NCBI GenBank assembly: GCA_023407175.1
Contig: JAEYMU010000055.1
Coordinates: 1-64,000, forward strand
From: Bacillota bacterium
Lineage (GTDB): Bacteria > Bacillota_A > Clostridia > Lachnospirales > Lachnospiraceae
Direction: 5' to 3'
DNA: 64,000 bases
This document shows positions 44,898 to 54,316 of this stretch, piece after piece. The position numbers were made by a program, and so were the translations under genes. The notes below the pieces were generated by a model. That model was given only the letters and a program-made list of their open reading frames with translations. It was not told where the DNA came from and did not search any database. Each line of letters begins with the position of its first letter. Within the stretch, counting starts at the first letter, position 1.

Positions 44898-44941
44898 ACA
44901 GAGCTGTCGGAAAATTCATCCTGAATTTACAACAGCTCTGT
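44898..44941. terminator. Stem-loop between binding protein and permease genes
   Basis: A 10-bp stem (44898-44907 with 44932-44941, ACAGAGCTGT and complement) encloses a second inverted pair (AATTCAT with its complement). It sits between the binding-protein and permease genes, as does the hairpin at 15060-15110, and probably raises expression of the binding protein over the membrane parts. Confidence 0.6.
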
Positions 44942-44957
44942 TTTTCCATTTTCTTAT

Positions 44958-46586
44958 TTATTTTAATTTGAAGCTGTAGAACCAGTTGCCCCAATGAGCC
45001 GCATAGGCAGAATCCCAGCTTTCTACCTTGGAGCCTACTGCATAATCCTGACTCGGATATACCAGCGGAATTGAGACATTTGCTTCTGCCACAAGATCAA
45101 GTATTTTATTCACGGTATCGGAACGGTCACTGCCATCCAGGGCTGCAAGCTGTGTAATATCTCCATCCAGCTCCGTATTTCCCTGAATTAAACCAAAGGT
45201 GGAATTAGAGGGATAGAAGGCCTGGAACGCATCATGGGCACTGTATTTTTTCGGAGGGTCAAACAGGTATACGGAGCCTGAGAATTCACTGTCAAGAGGC
45301 TTCGCACTGTACAGGGCGCCTAAGGTGGCACGGTCTGTGGAAACAATTTCAACCTCCAGGCCTACTGCCTGCCAATAAGCCGCTACTGCCTGCACCACTT
45401 CCGAACTGTAAACCTTCGCAGCCGTATCATAGAACTTAATTACCGGGTTAGAGAATTGGTCAGGATATCCGGCCTCCTCCAACAGCTCCTTCGCCTTATC
45501 CGGGTCATACTGGGTAATCTCTCTTACCGTATCGTATCCCGTTGTGAAGGGGAACACACCCCAGGCTCCCGATGCCGTCGCCTTGCCCTCGAACAGGCCG
45601 TCTGCCAGCTCCTGGCGGTTAATTGCATAATTCATTGCTTCTCTGACTAAGGAATTTTGTGTGGCTGCCCCCGTACTGTCATAGGCTCCGCTGATGAAGA
45701 TTCCCAGGGAGGAGCTATAATCCACCGTATTAATTGTAACTGCTTCATCATTTTCAAATAAGGAGGCGCTGGTTGCTCCAATCGGTGCAAAATCGATATT
45801 TCCTGCCTGTAATTCTGATATTCTTGTGCTCTCCTCCGAAATTTGGCGGAAAATCAGCTTATTAATATCCGCAGCTCCTTGCCAGTAATCCTCGTTGGCA
45901 ACAAAGTCAATTTCCTCTCCTGCTGAGAATTTCTCCAGCTTAAAGGGACCGGTACCAATGGGATTTGCGGAAAATCCGTCAGCTCCCACCTTCTCAAAAT
46001 AGGCTTTGGGCAACACAATTCCGGTGCCCGTTCCTCCCTCAGATAACAAATACTCAAATTCGGTGCAAGGGGAATTGAAATTAATCACTACCGTCAGGTT
46101 ATCCGGTGTATCGATGCTCTTAACATATTCGATCAATAAATTCTTATCCGCCTGTTTTGAATCATCGGAAGCATAATACTCCAGAGTGAATTTTACATCT
46201 GCACTGGTAAGCTCGGAGCCGTCCTGGAACTTAACCCCCTCCCGAAGCTTCAGGGTAAAGGATAATTTATCCTCCGACAGGGTCCATTCGGTTGCCAGCC
46301 CGGGAATATAATTTCCGTCCTTATCTACAAAGATCAAGGTATCAAAAACCGGTTCAATCTGCTCTAAGCTGGATAATGCAATTGTTCCCGGATTAAAGGG
46401 CTGATCAGCTACGGAAATGACGCCTACGGTCAGTGTTTTGTCCGAGCTGTCTCCGGCAGCCGCCTCTGTGATGGTACCGCTGGGCTGTGATGTTGTTTCA
46501 TCCTTTTCTGTTTTCTTTCCGCAGCCGATCAGGGAAGCAGCCATTGTTACTATAAGTATTAATGTAATCCATAATTTTTTGTTCAT
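44958..46586 (-). CDS. Peptide-type ABC transporter substrate-binding lipoprotein (SBP_bac_5)
   Basis: 542 residues. The start MNKKLWITLILIVTMAASLIGC ends in a lipobox. The mature protein has ATEWTLSEDKLSFTLKLREGVKFQDGSELTSADVKFTLEY, the hallmark of family-5 binding proteins, and NSLVREAMNYAINRQELADG, PYPSNPV-like and AKELLEEAGYPDQ segments. The family binds peptides, nickel chelates, glutathione and other solutes. With thiol-conjugate enzymes and cysteine synthases in the same operon, glutathione or an organosulfur compound is the most likely ligand. Confidence 0.92.
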   Translation of the reverse strand: MNKKLWITLILIVTMAASLIGCGKKTEKDETTSQPSGTITEAAAGDSSDKTLTVGVISVADQPFNPGTIALSSLEQIEPVFDTLIFVDKDGNYIPGLATEWTLSEDKLSFTLKLREGVKFQDGSELTSADVKFTLEYYASDDSKQADKNLLIEYVKSIDTPDNLTVVINFNSPCTEFEYLLSEGGTGTGIVLPKAYFEKVGADGFSANPIGTGPFKLEKFSAGEEIDFVANEDYWQGAADINKLIFRQISEESTRISELQAGNIDFAPIGATSASLFENDEAVTINTVDYSSSLGIFISGAYDSTGAATQNSLVREAMNYAINRQELADGLFEGKATASGAWGVFPFTTGYDTVREITQYDPDKAKELLEEAGYPDQFSNPVIKFYDTAAKVYSSEVVQAVAAYWQAVGLEVEIVSTDRATLGALYSAKPLDSEFSGSVYLFDPPKKYSAHDAFQAFYPSNSTFGLIQGNTELDGDITQLAALDGSDRSDTVNKILDLVAEANVSIPLVYPSQDYAVGSKVESWDSAYAAHWGNWFYSFKLK

Positions 46587-46621
46587 CGTTTATTTTCCTT
46601 TCTTTGCTGTTGGTTGATAAT

Positions 46622-48409
46622 CTATACTGTTGCTTCTTCATTTATATGGGTGTTTACCTTAATGCTGCCGTCATCGTCCCTGTACAGACCATAAATTTCT
46701 GTCCGGGGAAGCACTCCGTCCTTAGGCGCTACCCGCTCACCATAAATCCGGCGGTCATCATCCGGGTATCGTTTGAAGGGGCCCAGATTTTCCTTGCGAA
46801 GCTTTGCCGCCGTGAAGATTGCCCGGGCAGTTTCAATCAGGGAAAGCACCTCAAAGCTTCTTGTAAGCTCATGTGCATCTGCCGCCTTCAGCTTGCCTCT
46901 GCTGCTTAAAGCATCAATCAGAGCAAGTGCCGTATCGATCTTATTATCAGAAAGGGGATAGACTCCAAATATCCCTATAATACTTTGCAGGGTACTTTGG
47001 ACATTCCTCCATTCCTCTCCGGTCTGGGTGCTTCTTATTTCCTCAGCCTTTTGAAGGATTTTTTCAATCTGTTCCTTTCGGGCCCCTGGAATCTCTGAAA
47101 TCGTCTTGGCCTTTTCGGCCGCCTGAAGTCCTGCTTCATACCCAAAGACTACCGCTCCCGGAGCGCACATCTGTCCGGCTCCTCCGATGGCATCACCGGC
47201 GGCATAGAGATTGTTTACTGTGGTTTCACATTTGACATTGACATAGGCTCCGGTACTGCTGCCGTGAATCGCTACCCGCTTTTTCAGCTGAAAGGGTATT
47301 TTCACCTTATGTAAATCAATCTTATCCTCCTTAAGATTTTGAAGATACAGCCAGCACTTTCCTTCATGGAACATGCTCCATTTGATGTATTCCACTTCCT
47401 CGGCGGTGGCCTCTGCCAGGTCCACATATAGCTGTTTTCCTTCCGCCATATATTTCCCCATGGATACCTTCTGTCTGGCATACTTATTCATCTGGTCCAC
47501 ATTCTTCTTAAGATAATCCGGCTCATTGATGTCATAATCAATGACTCTTTCCACAATGACATTCCCTTCGTCATCTATGACACGCCCTGCCGGCCACCAG
47601 GTACCGCCGGGGGCTCCTGCGGTGAAATTAAAGCCCGGAAATGCCAAGCCGCCGTTTTTGATATAAAACTCCAGATTGACTACCTCCGCTCCGGCATTCA
47701 TGGCAAGAGTAACACCATAACCGCAATTTGCCGCGCTTGGACCTTCAAAGAAATCATGGGTGGTATTAAAATTCTCCGATAACCTGGCGGCACCGCCGGA
47801 GGTGGCTATAATTGTTGTCTTTGCCTCTACCACCAACAGCTTATCCTCTCTGGTGGACAACGCGATTGCACCGGCCGCATTGCCTTGTTCATCCTTTAAG
47901 ACCTCTATGGCCTGGGCATGGTTTATAATCTGCACTCCGGCTTTTTGCATCGCCTCTGTCAGCTTCACCTTGACATCTCTTCCCTCAAAATGAAAGCTGG
48001 TGGGAACTGTATGAAACTGCGGCACCAGACGGAAGCCTTCCGCCAGATGGCTTTTCTCATAGCGGAAATTCAGGCCGTATTTTTCAAGGCTAAGAACTCT
48101 CTCATAGCTGGTTTCCACAAAATGATCCGTGAGCTCCTTATTTCCAAGCCCCAGGCCCATTAATTCCACTTCCACCATATCCTTTTTCATAAGCTCTTTG
48201 GTATAGCCCACCTTTTCATGCACCGGAGGTACATAGCTGTAGATATGGTCAAGCCCTGAGCCCGCATTTCCGCTGCGGTAGGTATTGGCCTTCTCAAGAA
48301 CAATTACCTTTGCTTCATGCTCTCTTGCCTGTAAGGCAGCCATAGCGCCGGATAATCCGCCACCGATCACAAGAACATCGGTCTGGTATCGCTCAATTGT
48401 ATAGGACAT
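46622..48409 (-). CDS. FAD-dependent oxidoreductase (AprA/fumarate-reductase flavoprotein type)
   Basis: 595 residues. The N-terminal dinucleotide fold TDVLVIGGGLSGAMAALQAREHEAKVIVLEK binds FAD; GSGLDHIYSYVPPVHEK, TIIATSGGAARLSENFNTTHDFFEGPSAANCGYGVTLAMNAGAEVVNLEF and NNLYAAGDAIGGAGQMCAPGAVVFGYEAG match the adenylylsulfate-reductase alpha/fumarate-reductase superfamily. It starts directly after the stop of a small two-cluster ferredoxin, the usual beta partner of AprA-like proteins. No sulfate-activation genes are nearby, so reduction or oxidation of an organosulfur compound is more likely than sulfate respiration. Confidence 0.85.
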   Translation of the reverse strand: MSYTIERYQTDVLVIGGGLSGAMAALQAREHEAKVIVLEKANTYRSGNAGSGLDHIYSYVPPVHEKVGYTKELMKKDMVEVELMGLGLGNKELTDHFVETSYERVLSLEKYGLNFRYEKSHLAEGFRLVPQFHTVPTSFHFEGRDVKVKLTEAMQKAGVQIINHAQAIEVLKDEQGNAAGAIALSTREDKLLVVEAKTTIIATSGGAARLSENFNTTHDFFEGPSAANCGYGVTLAMNAGAEVVNLEFYIKNGGLAFPGFNFTAGAPGGTWWPAGRVIDDEGNVIVERVIDYDINEPDYLKKNVDQMNKYARQKVSMGKYMAEGKQLYVDLAEATAEEVEYIKWSMFHEGKCWLYLQNLKEDKIDLHKVKIPFQLKKRVAIHGSSTGAYVNVKCETTVNNLYAAGDAIGGAGQMCAPGAVVFGYEAGLQAAEKAKTISEIPGARKEQIEKILQKAEEIRSTQTGEEWRNVQSTLQSIIGIFGVYPLSDNKIDTALALIDALSSRGKLKAADAHELTRSFEVLSLIETARAIFTAAKLRKENLGPFKRYPDDDRRIYGERVAPKDGVLPRTEIYGLYRDDDGSIKVNTHINEEATV

Positions 48410-48637
48410 TTACTTTCCTCCCTTCCCCAGGATAAAGACTGGCTTATTATTCGCATTATAAGTTACCTTAAGCGCCCCAACCGGACAGTCCATCTGACAT
48501 GCTCCGCAAAGCCAGCATTCCTCCGGATGTGCTACATATACCGTTCCATTCTTGTCTAGCCCATACAGTCCTTCCGGACATCGTTCATAACAGATTTTAC
48601 AATTGATACATTTGTTGTAATCAATTATGGAAGCCAT
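48410..48637 (-). CDS. Two-cluster 4Fe-4S ferredoxin-type subunit
   Basis: ATG 48637 (MASIIDYNKC) has AAGGAG eight bases upstream; two ATG/GTG codons before it lie too near that RBS. 75 residues. CINCKICYERCP and CWLCGACQMDCP supply eight Cys for two 4Fe-4S clusters. Directly abuts the flavoprotein gene, for which it probably transfers electrons (AprB-like). First gene of the large operon. Confidence 0.9.
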   Translation of the reverse strand: MASIIDYNKCINCKICYERCPEGLYGLDKNGTVYVAHPEECWLCGACQMDCPVGALKVTYNANNKPVFILGKGGK

Positions 48638-48662
48638 TTCCATCACTCCTTACTCTTTATAC

Positions 48663-48678
48663 AATACATATATGTATT
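48663..48678. promoter_or_regulatory. CATATATG-centred palindrome downstream of the operon promoter
   Basis: AATACATATATGTATT is a perfect 16-bp palindrome, 22 bases downstream of the -10 box. It matches the palindrome at 37336-37353. A related half-site, TACATATATGAATA, is at 48739-48752, upstream of the -35 box. Confidence 0.7.
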
Positions 48679-48700
48679 ATATGTTTTTATTGTAATTTTT

Positions 48701-48729
48701 ATTTTATAGCACTGGTTTGCATATGTCAA
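48701..48729 (-). promoter_or_regulatory. Promoter of the ferredoxin/flavoprotein/ABC operon
   Basis: Minus strand TTGACA (48729-48724), 17-base spacer and TAAAAT (48706-48701), about 60 bases before the ferredoxin start. The 293-base gap to the next gene also holds the two CATATATG sites and presumably the promoter of the divergent chemoreceptor, which could not be placed. Confidence 0.75.
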
Positions 48730-48930
48730 TACATTCTTTACATATATGAATAATATGGTATTGGCATCCTAATATTCTATGGTATATCTTTCCAACCCCG
48801 ATATTTCAATAAACTTTCACAATTGAAACACAAACTATCCACACACCTTCCATAATATTATAGCTAATAAATACCTTACTTACTAAATACCTGCAACACT
48901 ACAAGATAAAGGAAAAGCGAGGACCCCAAC

Positions 48931-51171
48931 ATGAAAAATGGAAAAGAGACAAAAGCTAAAAAAACCTTCTTCTCACTTAAGGCAAAAATCGCCTTGCTAT
49001 GCACATGCTCCATACTAATTGCAGTTACTGTTAATTTTATCTTCATGTTCAATGCAAGCAAAAATGCAATCACGGACAGCACTGAGATCATGATGAAGGA
49101 CCTGGCTTCTTCCTATAGCAGCAACATCTCCGAGGCTGTACAGCAGGCCAGCCAGTCGGCCAATTTTATCATGAGCTCCTCCTCCATCACCGATTATGTT
49201 AATTCGGGTGGTACCAAGGAAGCTGAAGCAGTTGAAGAATTGGTCAATCTATTTTTAAGCAGCAATTCCTCCAATGAAGATATTACCATTGTCGATGCGG
49301 ACGGCAAGGTTCTTTACAGTACCGACAGCAGTCTGACCGGTCAGGATATCTCAGAAGAAGATTATTTTACAAATATGGTATCAAGCGGTCTTAGCAGCCA
49401 GGGCGATGTATTTGTATCCGATAGCTCCGGAGAAGCCTGTGTCACCTTTGCTATCCCTCTTCGTACCGATTTGCAGGGAAATATTCCGACCAGCATCACA
49501 GGTACTGCTCCAACTGATACTGGAACAACGGGTACTACTGCCTCTTCCACAGAGACCGGCACCCCCTCTCCCGCGGCTGATACCACGATGCAGACAGAAG
49601 CTCCTGCTACCGGCAGCGCTGGAATTGAATCCGGTCTTGGAGCACAGGCAACGGCCGTTACAGAATTTACAGGAGCTATCATCACCTCGGTGAAGGTCTC
49701 CGCCTTCAGCAGTATCCTTGAGGGTGCCAAGGCTGGAAGCTATGACAGCAGCTATGCTTTTCTTCTTGACTCCTCAGGTAATTTTATCTATCATCCGGAT
49801 GAAAGCCTGATTGGAACCACCGTTGATATTACCAGCATCAATGACCTGATTGCACAGGTTGCAAACGGAACAAATGCAGAATCCGGCACAATTACCTACA
49901 CCTATAACGGTACGGAAGAATATGCCTCCTACACCGTGAATTCAGATAATCACTGGATATTATTTGTGGCTGCCGACCAATCCGAGGTGTTGGAATCACT
50001 GAATGTAGTAGCTACTAATACTATATTAATCAGTATCCTGCTGGTATTAATCTTAAGCCTGGCTGCCTACCTGCTTACCGGCACCTTAACAAAGTCCATC
50101 CGGCATATTACCAAATTAATCAATAAAACAGCAGAGCTTGATTTTACTGAGGATAATACCTTTTCCCATCTGTCCCTGCGAAAGGATGAAACCGGTGAGA
50201 TGAGCCGCGCCATCGAAAAGATGCGCAATTCCTTAAAAACGATGATTACCCATATCAGCAATGTCTCCGGCAAGATATCAGAAGCCTCCAGCAGCCTGGA
50301 TCAAATCGCACATGCGGTTAACGATCATGCTTCTGATAATTCAGCCACGGCACAGGAGCTGTCAGCCGGTATGCAGGAGACTGCGGCCACCACCGAACAG
50401 ATTTATGGAACAATTGAACAGATTGGTAATAACTCCAGAGATATTACCGAGCATGTATCCCACGGTACCAAGCTATCCACGGATTTAATGCACCAGGCTT
50501 CGGTTCTGAAGGGAAGTACCTCCGAGGCCACCGCTAAGACCAAACAAATTTATGAAGAGGTCAAACAAAAAACGGACTCTGCCATCGAACAATCAAAGGC
50601 AGTTGAAAAAATCAGCCTGCTCTCCCAGACCATTAAGGATATCGCCGGTCAGACAAGCCTGCTTGCCTTGAATGCTTCCATTGAGGCCGCCCGTGCCGGT
50701 GACAAGGGCAGCGGCTTCTCGGTTGTCGCCAGTGAAATCGGTAATCTGGCAAACCAGTCAAGTAAAACCGTCGCCCACATCACTGAGGTAGTAGCAGAGG
50801 TATATCAGGCAGTGGACAATATGTCAAAGAGTCTGGAACAAACTCTTCAATTTTTGGAAACCAATGTTATTCCGGATTATAATAACTTCTTAAACAGCAG
50901 TGAGGAATACTACAGCGGAGCCGGCACGATGAATGAAACCATGGAAAATATCCAAAAGCAGATCGATATGCTGAACTCGAATGTACAGGGCATCTCCGAA
51001 TCCATCGCTGAAATCAATACGATGGTCAGCGATTCCTCCAAGGGAGTAAATGACGTGGCAGAAAGCAATACCAATATCGTATCCCTGACCGGCAATACCC
51101 AGTCGATGGCTAAGGAAAGCACCCAGTATGCAGTGAGCCTGAAAGAAATCGTAGAGAAATTCAAGCTGTAA
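48931..51171 (+). CDS. Methyl-accepting chemotaxis protein with dCache-type sensor and Thr/Ser-rich insert
   Basis: 746 residues. A membrane helix (about 17-40) leads into an extracellular sensor of dCache type (about 41-355; DEYFTNMV-like [11 protein letters not shown] and [21 protein letters not shown] are conserved). About residues 185-245 are a low-complexity insert rich in Thr, Ser, Ala and Gly ([19 protein letters not shown]), not seen in most relatives. A second helix (361-386), HAMP and a signalling domain with tip [20 protein letters not shown] (about 577) follow. Ligands of dCache domains are often amino acids or other small metabolites. It is divergent from the organosulfur operon; a link is possible but unproven. 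Confidence 0.92.
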   Translation: MKNGKETKAKKTFFSLKAKIALLCTCSILIAVTVNFIFMFNASKNAITDSTEIMMKDLASSYSSNISEAVQQASQSANFIMSSSSITDYVNSGGTKEAEAVEELVNLFLSSNSSNEDITIVDADGKVLYSTDSSLTGQDISEEDYFTNMVSSGLSSQGDVFVSDSSGEACVTFAIPLRTDLQGNIPTSITGTAPTDTGTTGTTASSTETGTPSPAADTTMQTEAPATGSAGIESGLGAQATAVTEFTGAIITSVKVSAFSSILEGAKAGSYDSSYAFLLDSSGNFIYHPDESLIGTTVDITSINDLIAQVANGTNAESGTITYTYNGTEEYASYTVNSDNHWILFVAADQSEVLESLNVVATNTILISILLVLILSLAAYLLTGTLTKSIRHITKLINKTAELDFTEDNTFSHLSLRKDETGEMSRAIEKMRNSLKTMITHISNVSGKISEASSSLDQIAHAVNDHASDNSATAQELSAGMQETAATTEQIYGTIEQIGNNSRDITEHVSHGTKLSTDLMHQASVLKGSTSEATAKTKQIYEEVKQKTDSAIEQSKAVEKISLLSQTIKDIAGQTSLLALNASIEAARAGDKGSGFSVVASEIGNLANQSSKTVAHITEVVAEVYQAVDNMSKSLEQTLQFLETNVIPDYNNFLNSSEEYYSGAGTMNETMENIQKQIDMLNSNVQGISESIAEINTMVSDSSKGVNDVAESNTNIVSLTGNTQSMAKESTQYAVSLKEIVEKFKL

Positions 51172-51218
51172 CCCAGCAACACTGTCCCTATCCCTTCTAT
51201 CTATAATAAAGGTAAATA

Positions 51219-51260
51219 ATTGCGAAACTCATAATGCACAAAACATTATGGTTTCGCAAT
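51219..51260 (+). terminator. Hairpin after the dCache chemoreceptor gene
   Basis: A stem of about 17 bp with one bulge (51219-51236 with 51244-51260, ATTGCGAAAC side), a short A-rich loop and a weak T-run (TTCCTATTT). It probably ends the chemoreceptor transcript. Confidence 0.6.
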
Positions 51261-51376
51261 TTCCTATTTAAAACGAGTTGAAAAGATAATTGATTATTTT
51301 GAATACTTATAATATAATGTAAAATAAATTCGTAATAATACAGCGCGATCAGTTATGCGTAGAAAGAGGATAGGAT

Positions 51377-52693
51377 ATGAATGATACGAAAGTGGTTAAA
51401 TTTGGCGGCAGTTCACTGGCTGATGCGAATCAGTTCAGGAAGGTAGCAGATATTATCCGTGCAGACAAAACAAGACGTTTTGTTGTTGCTTCTGCCCCCG
51501 GTAAACGTTTCTCCGAGGATATTAAAATTACCGACATGCTTTATAGCTGCTATGACAAAGCCTCCAAGGGTGAGAATTTTGATCAGGATTTCCAGGCAAT
51601 TGAAGAACGTTATAATTCGATTATAAAGGACCTAAGTCTTGATTTAACACTTGAAGAGGAATTCAAGTATATAAAGGCTTCCTTTGCACATAGTGCGGGA
51701 CGCGATTATGCGGCAAGCCGCGGTGAATATTTAAACAGTATCGTGCTGGCAAAATACCTTGACTTTCCCTTCCTTGATACTGTAGGCCTGCTTTATTTTA
51801 ATGAAAGCGGTGAGTTTGACCTGGAAAGAACCATTTCAAAGCTTGGTCCGAAGCTCGCTGAAATGGAAAATGCAGTAATTCCAGGCTTCTATGGCAGCAT
51901 GCCCAACGACACCATCAAAACCTTCTCCCGCGGCGGTTCGGATGTAACCGGCTCCATTGTTGCCAGAGCTGTAAATGCACAGCTATATGAAAACTGGACC
52001 GATGTCAGCGGCTTCTTAATCTGTGATCCTAAGGTTGTAAAGAACCCGAAGCCAATTACCACGATTACCTATCGGGAGCTTAGAGAATTATCCTATATGG
52101 GTGCAACCGTACTGCATGAGGATGCCATATTTCCGGTTCGTACCATGGGCATTCCGATTAATATCAAGAACACCAACCATCCTGAGGATCCCGGCACTAT
52201 GATCGTATCCCAGACGGTTGACAGCAGCAAATACATCATCACCGGTATCGCAGGCAAGAAGGGCTTCTCAGTTATCAATATTGAGAAGGACATGATGAAC
52301 AGTATGGTGGGCTTTGGCCGTAATGTACTGCGTGCTCTGGAAAAAAGCAATCTTTGCTTTGAACATATGCCCTCCGGAATTGATACCTTAAGCGTTATCG
52401 TCAATACCGAATCCATCAAGGGCAAGGAAAAAACCGTATTGGATGAAATCGTCACCAGAACACATCCTGATCATATCGAGATTGAGGATAATCTCGCATT
52501 AATCGCTGTTGTAGGCAGGGGAATGAGAAAGGCCAGAGGTACAGCGGCAAGAATTTTCTCTGCTCTTGCACAGGCCAAGGTTAATATCAAAATGATCGAC
52601 CAGGGCTCCTCCGAATTAAGCATCATCATCGGTGTATCCGAGGAAGATTTTGAGGAAGCAACCAAGGCAATTTACAATATATTTGTACAATAA
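51377..52693 (+). CDS. lysC: Aspartate kinase
   Basis: 438 residues from ATG 51377 with AGAGGATAGG upstream. The N-terminal KVVKFGGSSLADANQFRKVADII is the ATP/aspartate-binding start of aspartokinase. FSRGGSDVTGSIVARAV and TDVSGFLICDPKVV bind substrate. Two ACT domains follow (KGFSVINIEKDMMNSMVGF, NLALIAVVGRGMRKARGTAARIFSALAQAKVNIKMIDQG) for feedback control by lysine or threonine. First step of the aspartate pathway to lysine, threonine and methionine. No lysine riboswitch was recognised upstream. Confidence 0.93.
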   Translation: MNDTKVVKFGGSSLADANQFRKVADIIRADKTRRFVVASAPGKRFSEDIKITDMLYSCYDKASKGENFDQDFQAIEERYNSIIKDLSLDLTLEEEFKYIKASFAHSAGRDYAASRGEYLNSIVLAKYLDFPFLDTVGLLYFNESGEFDLERTISKLGPKLAEMENAVIPGFYGSMPNDTIKTFSRGGSDVTGSIVARAVNAQLYENWTDVSGFLICDPKVVKNPKPITTITYRELRELSYMGATVLHEDAIFPVRTMGIPINIKNTNHPEDPGTMIVSQTVDSSKYIITGIAGKKGFSVINIEKDMMNSMVGFGRNVLRALEKSNLCFEHMPSGIDTLSVIVNTESIKGKEKTVLDEIVTRTHPDHIEIEDNLALIAVVGRGMRKARGTAARIFSALAQAKVNIKMIDQGSSELSIIIGVSEEDFEEATKAIYNIFVQ

Positions 52694-52711
52694 TCGTTAT
52701 TTCTATGTTAT

Positions 52712-52758
52712 AAAACCTCCCGGATCAGGCCGCTAAGCCTAATCCGGGAGGTTTTGCT
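52712..52758. terminator. Bidirectional terminator between aspartate kinase and the GAF protein
   Basis: A perfect long stem (about 52712-52725 with 52742-52755; AAAACCTCCCGGAT and complement) extended by CAGG/CCTA, with TTTTGCTTTT on the plus side and TTTTAT on the minus side. Confidence 0.88.
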
Positions 52759-52768
52759 TTTCTCATTT

Positions 52769-53326
52769 TTAATTTGCTTGGGAAATTTGCTTTTGCAGAA
52801 TACTGTTCTCAATAGCAACCCCGATATGATTGCTGATGGAGGAAAGAAACCTCATATGGTATCCGGTAAAATAATTCATTTCCTTATGCTGTATTGCAAT
52901 AAAACCCAGTAGTCTGTCCTCTACCTTAATCGGAACACCCAGAACGGAATAGACACTCTCCTCCTCCGATTTATCAGCATAAACCGGAGTCTCACTGTGA
53001 ATGATAAATTCCTCCTGATTATGCGCCAGGATCAGCTGTTTCTCTTCCTCTGTAAAGGAGTAGTTCATATTCCGGGCAGCCGCCCCCAGCCCTTCCTTCC
53101 CCGCAATATAAATCGTCGAATATTTCGCTCCGAATACCCCCACGATCATATCATTGATAATTGAAAACAGGTTTGGGTCCTTAATATACTTATTTATGTA
53201 CTTACTTACCTCCAGAAGATTCGTAATTACATTTAGCTTATTCTCCAACTCGATTACTTTCTGTGATAAATCATAAATTGTTTTTTCTGTAAAATGCTGA
53301 TACTTGTCAAATTGTTCCTGATCCAT
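52769..53326 (-). CDS. GAF domain protein
   Basis: 185 residues from ATG 53326 with GGAGGAGAAGG upstream. The N-terminal 50 residues are a coiled coil (DLSQKVIELENKLNVITNLLEVSKYIN). A GAF domain follows (IINDMIVGVFGAKYSTIYIAG, ESVYSVLGVPIKVEDRLLGFIAIQHKE, LSSISNHIGVAIENSILQKQ). There is no output domain, so it may act as a stand-alone sensor or partner. Ligand unknown. Confidence 0.85.
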   Translation of the reverse strand: MDQEQFDKYQHFTEKTIYDLSQKVIELENKLNVITNLLEVSKYINKYIKDPNLFSIINDMIVGVFGAKYSTIYIAGKEGLGAAARNMNYSFTEEEKQLILAHNQEEFIIHSETPVYADKSEEESVYSVLGVPIKVEDRLLGFIAIQHKEMNYFTGYHMRFLSSISNHIGVAIENSILQKQISQAN

Positions 53327-53584
53327 AGACCTTCTCCTCCTGCAATTTATACTCCCTTTTCGTTATGGCTTCTGTACAAGGACATTTTATCATATTCTGT
53401 ATTTTTTTACTATCTTGAAATACACATCTAAGAAAAAATCAATAAAATTTTTTAGAATAATTGAAGATTTCTGTGTTGTACTTTCGTTTATATTAATGTA
53501 ACAAATGGAACAGAAAGGATGTATCAATAACATTCCAAAGAAACTGCATTCCATGCCGTAATCCTAGCAGACTGGAGGTATCAA

Positions 53585-53704
53585 ATGAAATTTTTTAAAT
53601 TAATATCCGTAGTAACCCTATTTATATTATCCCTATCCGTCATTAAAAAACTGATCATGTGTATGAAAAAGAAGAAAAAAAACCGTATGGCCAAATTAGC
53701 ATAA
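53585..53704 (+). CDS. 39-residue membrane-anchored basic peptide
   Basis: ATG 53585 has GGAGG at a good distance (about six bases) and the frame ends in TAA 53702-53704. The peptide starts MKFFKLISVVTLFILSLSV, one hydrophobic span, and continues KKLIMCMKKKKKNRMAKLA with a run of lysines, giving an in/out topology with the basic tail in the cytoplasm. No family is recognised. It precedes the ECF sigma operon by about 80 bases. The clean RBS and the sensible topology support it. Confidence 0.5.
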   Translation: MKFFKLISVVTLFILSLSVIKKLIMCMKKKKKNRMAKLA

Positions 53705-53827
53705 CCGCATTATAATATTTCTTCAAAATTGAAGATAAATAGATTATACTATCGTTATAATGCCTGTACGGTGATGAATACATGAAGGGAGGCGGAAATA
53801 ATCAGCAATGAGCAATATTATGAATAT

Positions 53828-54316
53828 TTGATCGACACCTATCAAAACCTGATTTACTCGATTTGCTATAAGATTGTCAGAGACTATTTTGATGCTGAGG
53901 ACCTTGTCCAGGAAACCTTCATTTCCGCCTATAAACACCTGTCCACCTTTGACCGACAGCATGAGAAGGCCTGGCTATGCCGGATAGCCACCAATAAATG
54001 CCTTGACTATCTGAAACGTTCCGACCGGCATAGCATTCCAACAGGAGAAGAATACTTCGTTACACAGACTGACAACACACCCTCACCGGAGGAAAGCGTT
54101 CTGGAGCTGGAGATAAAAAAACAACTGGCCGAACGCTGTAACAAACTAAAACCTCCGTACCGGGAGATTGCACTGGACTATTTCTACAGTGAATTGTCCG
54201 CAGCCGAAATTGCCGCTAATACAGGCAAGAACCTTAAGACCGTCCAAACCCAGATCTACCGGGCCAGGGCATTACTTCAGAAAACATACCGAAAGGGGGC
54301 TTACAGCAGTGAATGA
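53828..54316 (+). CDS. ECF-type RNA polymerase sigma factor
   Basis: 162 residues from the first usual start, TTG 53828. Region 2 (LIYSICYKIVRDYFDAEDLVQETFISAYKHLSTF) and region 4 (PPYREIALDYFYSELSAAEIAANTGKNLKTVQTQIYRARALLQK) are both complete. A strong RBS GGGAGGCGG (53788-53795) and an open frame NEQYYEYLIDTYQ before the TTG suggest the true start is upstream, but only ATA 53798 or ATC 53801 would fit it; TGA at 53783 closes the frame further up. The gene overlaps the anti-sigma gene. It probably controls an envelope-stress regulon. Confidence 0.85.
   Translation: MIDTYQNLIYSICYKIVRDYFDAEDLVQETFISAYKHLSTFDRQHEKAWLCRIATNKCLDYLKRSDRHSIPTGEEYFVTQTDNTPSPEESVLELEIKKQLAERCNKLKPPYREIALDYFYSELSAAEIAANTGKNLKTVQTQIYRARALLQKTYRKGAYSSE

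Noticed and set aside
51172..51376. Possible lysine riboswitch or T-box upstream of aspartate kinase
   Set aside because: Only a terminator-like hairpin is visible; the conserved lysine-element or T-box sequences were not found, and the gap is too short for the former.
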